DNA of 9,829 nt from assembly GCA_002360535.1 (NCBI GenBank), contig DEQR01000029.1, positions 1 to 9,829 on the forward strand, read 5' to 3'. The DNA is from Thiobacillus sp. UBA3361. GTDB lineage: Bacteria > Pseudomonadota > Gammaproteobacteria > Burkholderiales > Thiobacillaceae. The notes under the pieces are model-generated. The model was not told the origin of the DNA, did not search any database, and saw only the letters and a list, made by a program, of their open reading frames with translations. The position numbers and the translations under genes are program-made. Shown here one piece after another: positions 5,271-9,829 of the stretch (its first letter is position 1; each line of letters opens with the position of its first letter).

Positions 5271-5639
5271 ATGATTCAAATGCAGTCCATGCTGGACGTG
5301 GCCGACAACACCGGTGCGCGCGCGGTTATGTGCATCAAGGTGCTGGGCGGCTCCAAGCGTCGTTACGCCGGGATCGGCGACATCATCAAGGTGAGCATCA
5401 AGGAAGCCGCGCCGCGCGGCCGGGTGAAGAAAGGCGATGTCTATAACGCGGTGGTCGTGCGTACCGCCAAAGGCGTGCGCCGTCCCGATGGTTCCCTGAT
5501 CAAGTTCGACAAGAACGCCGCCGTGCTACTCAACAACAAACTTGAGCCCATCGGTACGCGTATCTTCGGGCCCGTGACGCGCGAGTTGCGCAGCGAACGG
5601 TTCATGAAGATCGTGTCCCTGGCGCCGGAAGTGCTGTAA
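5271..5639 (+). CDS. rplN: 50S ribosomal protein L14
   Basis: 122 residues (E. coli 123). Contains LDVADNTGARAVMCIKVLGG (8-27), RRYAGIGDIIKVSIKEA (30-46), PRGRVKKGDV, VRTAKGVRRPDGS, GTRIFGPVTREL and the C-terminus MKIVSLAPEVL. L14 has a small beta-barrel fold, binds 23S rRNA, contacts L19 and forms bridges to the 30S subunit; in many bacteria it also binds the silencing factor RsfS. First gene after Pspc. A purine-rich stretch GGAGTAGGAAA lies directly upstream of the ATG. Confidence 0.99.
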   Translation: MIQMQSMLDVADNTGARAVMCIKVLGGSKRRYAGIGDIIKVSIKEAAPRGRVKKGDVYNAVVVRTAKGVRRPDGSLIKFDKNAAVLLNNKLEPIGTRIFGPVTRELRSERFMKIVSLAPEVL

Positions 5640-5649
5640 GGAGTCGAGG

Positions 5650-5964
5650 ATGAACAAGATTCGCAGAGGCGACGAGGTGATCGTCACCACCGGCAAGGAC
5701 AAAGGCAAGCGCGGCACCGTGTTGCGCGTGCTGGAGGGCGCATTGGTCGTGGAGGGTGTCAACCGCGTCAAGCGCGCGGTGAAGCCGAATCCCATGAAGG
5801 GCACGACCGGTGGCTTCATGGACAAGGACATGCCCATCGATATCTCCAACGTCGCGCTGTTCAATCCGGCGACGGGCTTGGGTGATCGGGTGGGAATCAA
5901 GACGCTGGAGGACGGGCGCAAGGTGCGCTTCTTCAAGTCCAACGGCGAAGTTGTGGACGCGTGA
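5650..5964 (+). CDS. rplX: 50S ribosomal protein L24
   Basis: 104 residues, the same as E. coli. The N-terminal KOW motif is clear: IRRGDEVIVTTGKDKGKRGTV at roughly residues 4-24. Next come VEGVNRVKRAVKPNP (34-48) and GGFMDKDMPIDISNVAL (54-70). L24 is an assembly initiator that binds the 5' end of 23S rRNA, close to the tunnel exit. AAGGAG (5638-5643) overlaps the rplN stop, seven bases before the ATG. Confidence 0.98.
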   Translation: MNKIRRGDEVIVTTGKDKGKRGTVLRVLEGALVVEGVNRVKRAVKPNPMKGTTGGFMDKDMPIDISNVALFNPATGLGDRVGIKTLEDGRKVRFFKSNGEVVDA

Positions 5965-5971
5965 GGTAAAC

Positions 5972-6511
5972 ATGGCCCGACTGAAAGAGCAATACAAGAA
6001 CACCATCACGCCTGAGTTGGTCAAGCAGTTCGGCTACAAGTCGGTGATGGAAGTGCCGCGTATCACCAAGATCACCCTGAACATGGGAGTCGGCGAGGCC
6101 GTGGGCGACAAGAAGATCATGGAGCACGCCGTGGGCGACATGACCAAGATCGCCGGCCAGAAGCCGGTGGTGACCAAGTCGCGCAAGTCGATCGCCGGCT
6201 TTAAGATTCGCGACGGCTACCCGATCGGTTGCATGGTCACCCTCCGCCGCGAGCGGATGTACGAATTCCTGGATCGTCTGATCAACATCTCGATCCCCCG
6301 TATCCGTGACTTCCGCGGTGTAGGCGGCAAGGGCTTCGACGGCCGTGGCAACTACAGCATGGGCGTGCGCGAGCAGATCATCTTCCCGGAGATCGAGTAC
6401 GACAAGATCGATGCGTTGCGTGGGATGAACATCACCATCACCACGACAGCCAAGACCGACGCTGAAGCCAAGGCGCTTCTGCGGGCTTTTAACTTTCCGT
6501 TCAAGAATTGA
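5972..6511 (+). CDS. rplE: 50S ribosomal protein L5
   Basis: 179 residues, the same as E. coli. The frame is open further upstream inside rplX, but the ATG at 5972, after GAGGTAAAC, gives the family start MARLKEQY. Conserved: VPRITKITLNMGVGEA (28-43), AGQKPVVTKSRKSIAGFKIRDG (61-82), PRIRDFRGVGGKGFDGRGNY (109-128), REQIIFPEI (133-141) and the end AFNFPF. L5 binds 5S rRNA with L18 and L25 and contacts P-site tRNA. In E. coli S8 represses the spc operon by binding mRNA near the L5 start; no such site is obvious in the 7-nt gap here. Confidence 0.98.
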   Translation: MARLKEQYKNTITPELVKQFGYKSVMEVPRITKITLNMGVGEAVGDKKIMEHAVGDMTKIAGQKPVVTKSRKSIAGFKIRDGYPIGCMVTLRRERMYEFLDRLINISIPRIRDFRGVGGKGFDGRGNYSMGVREQIIFPEIEYDKIDALRGMNITITTTAKTDAEAKALLRAFNFPFKN

Positions 6512-6518
6512 GGTTGCA

Positions 6519-6824
6519 ATGGCCAAGCTCTCATTGATCAACCGCGAAGACAAGCGCCGCCGCATGGTGAAGAAGTACGCCGCCAAGCGCGCCGAACTGC
6601 AGGGCATCATTACCGACATGAGTCGCAGCGAAGAAGAGCGGATGGCCGCTCGCCTCAAGTTGCAGGCGTTGCCGCGTAATGCCAGCCCGACCCGTCTGCG
6701 CAATCGTTGCCAGCTCACCGGCCGTCCGCGCGGCGTGTTCCGCAAGTTCGGCCTGTGTCGTAACAAGATCCGTGAGATCGCCATGCAAGGCGAGATTCCC
6801 GGTGTCGTCAAAGCCAGCTGGTAA
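6519..6824 (+). CDS. rpsN: 30S ribosomal protein S14, zinc-free long form
   Basis: 101 residues, equal to E. coli S14. Contains YAAKRAELQGII (20-31), LKLQALPRNASPTRLRNRC (46-64), TGRPRGVFRKFGLCRNKIRE (67-86) and the tail GEIPGVVKASW. The long length marks the zinc-independent form; the two CxxC pairs of the short form are broken (Cys64 and Cys80 remain, the partner positions are Thr67 and Lys83), so no zinc site can form. S14 sits in the 30S head next to S3 and S10. GAGG overlapping the rplE stop serves as ribosome site. Confidence 0.98.
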   Translation: MAKLSLINREDKRRRMVKKYAAKRAELQGIITDMSRSEEERMAARLKLQALPRNASPTRLRNRCQLTGRPRGVFRKFGLCRNKIREIAMQGEIPGVVKASW

Positions 6825-6836
6825 AGGAGAGACGCA

Positions 6837-7232
6837 ATGAGCATGAGCGATCCCATTGCCGATATGCTGACTCGCATCCGCAATGCCCAGATGATGGACA
6901 AGGCGAGTGTGCGGATACCGGCTTCCAAGTTGAAGAAGGCCATCGCCCAGGTGTTGAAGGACGAGGGCTATATCGAAGACTACGCCGTCCGTCAGGAAAC
7001 CGGCCTACCCGAGATGGAAGTGCTGCTCAAGTACTACGCCGGCCGCCCGGTCATCGACAAGATCGAGCGCGTCAGCCGCCCCGGCCTGCGCATCTACAAG
7101 GGCATGACCGATCTGCCCAAGGTGATGAACGGTCTCGGCGTGGCCATCGTCTCCACCTCCAAGGGCGTCATGACCGACCGCAAGGCACGCTCCCTGGGCG
7201 TGGGCGGCGAAGTCCTGTGCGTCGTGGCGTAA
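6837..7232 (+). CDS. rpsH: 30S ribosomal protein S8
   Basis: 131 residues (E. coli 130). Begins MSMSDPIADMLTRIRNAQ, close to E. coli MSMQDPIADML, which supports the first ATG; AAAGGAGA (6823-6830) lies about seven bases upstream of it. The C-terminal rRNA-binding part has VSRPGLRIYK (79-88), STSKGVMTDRKAR (106-118) and GGEVLCVVA. S8 is a primary binder of the central domain of 16S rRNA, and in E. coli is the translational repressor of the spc operon. Confidence 0.98.
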   Translation: MSMSDPIADMLTRIRNAQMMDKASVRIPASKLKKAIAQVLKDEGYIEDYAVRQETGLPEMEVLLKYYAGRPVIDKIERVSRPGLRIYKGMTDLPKVMNGLGVAIVSTSKGVMTDRKARSLGVGGEVLCVVA

Positions 7233-7243
7233 AGAGGTAGAAC

Positions 7244-7777
7244 ATGTCCCGAGTAGCCAAGAACCCCGTCATCGTGCCCGCCGGCGTGGATGTCAACCTG
7301 AGTGACGCCGCGATCACCATCAAGGGCCCCCAAGGCACCCTCAGCCAGGCCCTGACCGGATTGGTCAAGGTCAGCCTGGAAAATGGCGCCTTGCAAGTCA
7401 CCGCCGCCAACGAATCGCGCCAGTCGCGCGCCATGTCCGGCACCACGCGCGCCCTGTTGGCCAACATGGTGCAAGGCGTGTCCAAGGGTTTCGAGCGCAA
7501 GCTGAACCTGGTCGGCGTCGGATATCGTGCCCAGGCGCAAGGCAGCAAGCTGAACCTGACACTGGGTTTCTCGCACCCCGTCGAGCACGAGATGCCAGCC
7601 GGCGTGAAGGTGGAGACCCCGACCCAGACCGAGATCCTGATCAAGGGAGCCGACAAGCAGCAGGTCGGACAGGTCGCTGCCGACGTGCGTGCCTACCGTC
7701 CGCCAGAGCCGTACAAGGGCAAGGGCGTGCGTTACGCCGATGAAGTGGTCTCCCTCAAAGAGACCAAGAAGAAATAA
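7244..7777 (+). CDS. rplF: 50S ribosomal protein L6
   Basis: 177 residues, as in E. coli. Begins MSRVAKNPVIVPAGV; later parts are IKGPQGTLS (26-34), KLNLVGVGYRAQAQG (86-100), LTLGFSHPVEHEMP (105-118) and the C-terminal signature RPPEPYKGKGVRY (152-164). The protein consists of two similar domains from an ancient duplication and lies near the factor-binding site, touching helix 97 of 23S rRNA and the sarcin-ricin loop region. AGAGG lies upstream within the 11-nt gap after rpsH. Confidence 0.98.
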   Translation: MSRVAKNPVIVPAGVDVNLSDAAITIKGPQGTLSQALTGLVKVSLENGALQVTAANESRQSRAMSGTTRALLANMVQGVSKGFERKLNLVGVGYRAQAQGSKLNLTLGFSHPVEHEMPAGVKVETPTQTEILIKGADKQQVGQVAADVRAYRPPEPYKGKGVRYADEVVSLKETKKK

Positions 7778-7780
7778 CCC

Positions 7781-7784
7781 GGAG
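7781..7784 (+). promoter_or_regulatory. Ribosome binding site deciding the rplR start
   Basis: GGAG is one base from the ATG at 7786 but seven bases from the ATG at 7792. The latter spacing is normal, so rplR most likely starts at 7792. Confidence 0.65.
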
Positions 7785-7791
7785 CATGAGC

Positions 7792-8145
7792 ATGGACAGC
7801 AAAACCCGTCGTCTGCGCAGGTCGCGCAAAACCCGCGCCCGGATCGCAGACCAAGGCATGGCCCGCCTTTGCGTGCATCGCACCAACAGCCATATCTACG
7901 CGCAGATTATCGATGCCACCGGCGGCAGCGTGCTCGCCTCCGCCTCCTCGCTGGAGAAGGAGTTGCGCGGCCAGTTCAAGAATGGCGCGAATGTCGAGGC
8001 TGCCAAACAGATCGGCCAGCGTATCGCCGAAAAGGCCAAGCAGGCGGGCGTGACCCAAGTGGCCTTCGACCGTTCCGGTTTCGCCTACCACGGCCGGGTC
8101 AAGGCTCTGGCCGATGCGGCCCGTGAGCACGGTCTGCAGTTCTGA
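7792..8145 (+). CDS. rplR: 50S ribosomal protein L18
   Basis: 117 residues from the ATG at 7792, exactly the E. coli length; the alternative ATG at 7786 would add two residues and has a poorly placed ribosome site. The basic N-terminus RRLRRSRKTRARI (6-18) is followed by LCVHRTNSHIYAQII (26-40) and the signature AFDRSGFAYHGRVKALADAAREHGL split over 91-115. L18 binds 5S rRNA and ties it to the large subunit together with L5. The C-terminus GLQF matches the family. Confidence 0.97.
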   Translation: MDSKTRRLRRSRKTRARIADQGMARLCVHRTNSHIYAQIIDATGGSVLASASSLEKELRGQFKNGANVEAAKQIGQRIAEKAKQAGVTQVAFDRSGFAYHGRVKALADAAREHGLQF

Positions 8146-8158
8146 TTGAGGAAGAGCA

Positions 8159-8671
8159 ATGGCTAAGTTCGAGCAACAGCAGGAAGAGAAGTCCGACGGC
8201 CTGCGGGAAAAGATGATCGGCGTCAACCGCGTCACCAAGGTGGTGAAGGGGGGGCGTATCCTGGGTTTCGCGGCTCTCACAGTGGTCGGTGACGGCGAAG
8301 GCGGCATCGGCATGGGCAAGGGCAAGTCCCGCGAAGTGCCGGTGGCCGTGCAGAAGGCCATGGAAGAGGCCCGCCGCAAGATGGTCAAGGTCTCCCTCAA
8401 GAACGGCACCTTCCACCACGCGGTGATCGGTCGCCATGGCGGCTCCAAGGTGTTGATCCAGCCGGCCTCCGAAGGTACCGGCATCATCGCCGGCGGCGCC
8501 ATGCGCGCCGTGTTCGAGGTGATGGGTGTGACCGATGTGCTGGCCAAGTGCATGGGGTCCACCAACCCCTACAACGTGGTGCGTGCCACCCTGGACGGCC
8601 TGGCCCAGATGAATACCCCCAGCGAGGTCGCGGCCAAACGCGGCAAGACCGTCGCCGAGATCCTGGAGTAA
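8159..8671 (+). CDS. rpsE: 30S ribosomal protein S5
   Basis: 170 residues (E. coli 167). The N-terminal double-stranded-RNA-binding-like domain has NRVTKVVKGGRILGFAALTVVGDG (23-46, spectinomycin-loop region at about 24-31, intact), REVPVAVQKAMEEARR (58-73). The C-terminal domain has ASEGTGIIAGGAMRAV (103-118) and GSTNPYNVVRATLDGL (133-148). S5 lies near the decoding and mRNA-entry region with S3 and S4 and affects accuracy. GAGGAAGAG in the 13-nt gap after rplR is the ribosome site. Confidence 0.98.
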   Translation: MAKFEQQQEEKSDGLREKMIGVNRVTKVVKGGRILGFAALTVVGDGEGGIGMGKGKSREVPVAVQKAMEEARRKMVKVSLKNGTFHHAVIGRHGGSKVLIQPASEGTGIIAGGAMRAVFEVMGVTDVLAKCMGSTNPYNVVRATLDGLAQMNTPSEVAAKRGKTVAEILE

Positions 8672-8674
8672 GCC

Positions 8675-8869
8675 ATGAGCGAGAGCAAAGGGAAAATCAA
8701 GGTCACCCAGGTGCGCAGCACCATCGGGACCCTCCAGAAGCACCGTGCCTGCGTGCGCGGGCTGGGCCTGAAGCGCATGCATCACAGCGTGATCGTGGAG
8801 GATACGCCGGCCACCCGCGGCATGATCAACCGGGTGAGCTATCTGGTGAAGAGCGAGGTGGTAGAATGA
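8675..8869 (+). CDS. rpmD: 50S ribosomal protein L30
   Basis: 64 residues (E. coli 59; the extra residues are mainly at the N-terminus). The pattern is IKVTQVRSTIGTLQKHRACVRGLGLKRM split over 8-35, then HHSVIVEDTPATRGMINRV (36-54). L30 is a small protein on the surface of the large subunit that binds 23S rRNA. It is present in many but not all bacteria. GGAG (8665-8668) in the end of rpsE is the ribosome site; the stop overlaps the rplO start. Confidence 0.97.
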   Translation: MSESKGKIKVTQVRSTIGTLQKHRACVRGLGLKRMHHSVIVEDTPATRGMINRVSYLVKSEVVE

Positions 8870-9300
8870 AACTGAACGAACTTAAGCCCGGCGCGGGCAG
8901 CAAGCACGCCAAGAAGCGCGTCGGGCGTGGCATCGGCTCCGGCCTGGGCAAGACCTGCGGCCGTGGCCACAAAGGCCAGAAGTCCCGTGCCGGCGGGTTC
9001 CACAAGGTCGGTTTCGAGGGCGGTCAAATGCCCCTGCAGCGCCGTCTGCCGAAGCGCGGTTTCAAGTCCTTGACCGGTGAATTCAAAGCCGAAGTGCGGC
9101 TGGGCGATCTGGCTGCCCTGCCGGTGGCCGAGATCGATATGCTGGTGCTCAAGCAGGCCGGCTTGGTGCCGCAACTGGCCAAATCCGCCAAGGTGATCCT
9201 GAGCGGCGCCATCGACAAGGCCGTCAGGCTGAAAGGCATCGCCGCCACCAAAGGTGCCCAGGCCGCTATCGAAGCCGCCGGCGGCGCGCTCGAAGCCTGA
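8866..9300 (+). CDS. rplO: 50S ribosomal protein L15
   Basis: 144 residues, as in E. coli. The frame is open upstream through rpmD, but the ATG at 8866, overlapping the rpmD stop as ATGA, gives the family start MKLNELKPGAGS. The glycine- and lysine-rich N-terminal extension VGRGIGSGLGKTCGRGHKGQ (19-38) threads into the rRNA; FEGGQMPLQRRLPKRGF follows at about 47-63. The C-terminal half forms the globular domain. L15 binds late in large-subunit assembly. Overlap with rpmD suggests translational coupling. Confidence 0.98.
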   Translation: MKLNELKPGAGSKHAKKRVGRGIGSGLGKTCGRGHKGQKSRAGGFHKVGFEGGQMPLQRRLPKRGFKSLTGEFKAEVRLGDLAALPVAEIDMLVLKQAGLVPQLAKSAKVILSGAIDKAVRLKGIAATKGAQAAIEAAGGALEA

Positions 9301-9306
9301 GCGGAT

Positions 9307-9310
9307 AGGA
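9307..9310 (+). promoter_or_regulatory. Ribosome binding site supporting a TTG start for secY
   Basis: AGGA lies seven bases before TTG at 9318. The only early in-frame ATG (9348) has no purine-rich site at a proper distance, which supports TTG as start codon. Confidence 0.7.
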
Positions 9311-9317
9311 CGCGATC

Positions 9318-9829
9318 TTGGCCAACCCCGCCGCCAACCTGCTGCAGATGTCCGGCAAGATGGGCGACCTGAAGGCTCGCCTGTGGTTCCTTCTGGGCGC
9401 GCTGATCGTTTACCGCATTGGCACTTTCGTGCCGGTTCCCGGTATAGATCCGGTGGTACTGGAGGACCTGTTCCACAGCCAGCAGGGCGGCATCCTGGGC
9501 ATGTTCAACATGTTCTCGGGCGGGGCACTATCCCGCTTCTCTATCTTCGCCCTGGGCATCATGCCCTACATCTCCGCCTCCATCATCATGCAGTTGCTGA
9601 CCGTGGTGTCGCCGCAACTGGAGGCCCTGAAGAAGGAAGGCGAAGCGGGCCGACGCAAGATCACCCAGTACACCCGTTATGGCACGGTCGTGCTGGCCAC
9701 CTTCCAGGCCATCGGCATTTCCGTCGCCCTTGAGGGACAACCCGGGTTGGTGCTGGATCCGGGTTTCATGTTCCGCATCACCACGGTGGTGACCCTGGTG
9801 GCGGGCACCATGTTCCTGATGTGGCTGGG
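9318..9829 (+). CDS. secY: Preprotein translocase channel subunit SecY (5' part, runs off the window)
   Basis: The first 170 codons of about 440. The start is TTG at 9318, giving MANPAANLLQMSGKMGDLK; it has AGGA seven bases upstream, and SecY proteins commonly have an N-terminus of this length before the first helix. An ATG at 9348 would shorten it by ten residues and lacks a ribosome site. Helix 1 is about 22-41, followed by PVPGID. MFNMFSGGALSR (62-73) is the plug region, then helix 2 FALGIMPYISASIIMQLL (about 76-93), the cytoplasmic loop EALKKEGEAGRRKITQYTR and helix 3 from about 118; helix 4 begins near 155 and ends TMFLMWLG. SecY forms the protein-conducting channel of the inner membrane with SecE and SecG. 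Confidence 0.97.
   Translation, partial: MANPAANLLQMSGKMGDLKARLWFLLGALIVYRIGTFVPVPGIDPVVLEDLFHSQQGGILGMFNMFSGGALSRFSIFALGIMPYISASIIMQLLTVVSPQLEALKKEGEAGRRKITQYTRYGTVVLATFQAIGISVALEGQPGLVLDPGFMFRITTVVTLVAGTMFLMWL

Noticed and set aside
5940..6010. S8 repressor site at the rplX-rplE junction as in E. coli
   Set aside because: The gap is only seven bases and I could not see a structure like helix 21 of 16S rRNA. A covariance search would be needed to decide.
7732..8785. Overlapping minus-strand open frames opposite rplR, rpsE and rpmD
   Set aside because: Same reason: shadows of well-conserved + strand genes, with no ribosome site or family signature.
1..9829. CRISPR array, insertion sequence, phage or defence genes
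   Set aside because: No repeat arrays, transposase motifs or foreign-looking coding stretches; all + strand genes belong to the conserved ribosomal-protein/secY series.

Overview
This window is the core ribosomal-protein superoperon of a bacterium, nearly all on the + strand: the last codons of tuf (EF-Tu), the complete S10 operon (rpsJ-rplC-rplD-rplW-rplB-rpsS-rplV-rpsC-rplP-rpmC-rpsQ), and the spc operon (rplN-rplX-rplE-rpsN-rpsH-rplF-rplR-rpsE-rpmD-rplO) running into the first 170 codons of secY. Protein lengths, gene order (tuf directly before rpsJ, as where the str and S10 operons abut), the EF-Tu tail VAKIIE, and the long zinc-free form of S14 all point to a Gammaproteobacterium. The DNA is GC-rich with strong G/C bias at third codon positions, so a Chromatiales- or Pseudomonas-like lineage is plausible, but the genus cannot be told from this window.

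Layout. 1-21 is the tuf 3' end. 22-83 is a compact junction in which a perfect 12-bp GC-rich hairpin carries a consensus TATAAT in its loop: a likely str terminator overlapping the likely S10 promoter. 84-5133 holds eleven S10-operon genes with mostly 2-13 nt gaps or 1-4 nt overlaps; the exception is an 84-nt spacer between rpsJ and rplC with two hairpins. 5134-5270 is the longest gene-free stretch; it holds a good sigma70-type promoter (TTGCAT-17-TATAAT, the expected position of Pspc), again with the -10 box inside a GC hairpin, then a leader of about 90 nt with three further hairpins. 5271-9300 holds ten spc genes. secY begins with TTG at 9318 and runs off the window.

Function. The genes encode 21 ribosomal proteins of both subunits plus the membrane channel through which many new proteins leave the cytoplasm. 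Close packing, Shine-Dalgarno sites inside the preceding stop region, and overlapping stop/start codons (rplC/rplD, rplD/rplW, rpmD/rplO) suggest co-transcription and translational coupling.

The coding part is ordinary and highly conserved; I found no new gene system. What deserves attention is regulatory: two promoters with the same unusual -10-in-hairpin design, no room for an E. coli-type S10 leader, possible structured leaders before rplC and rplN, and the TTG start of secY.
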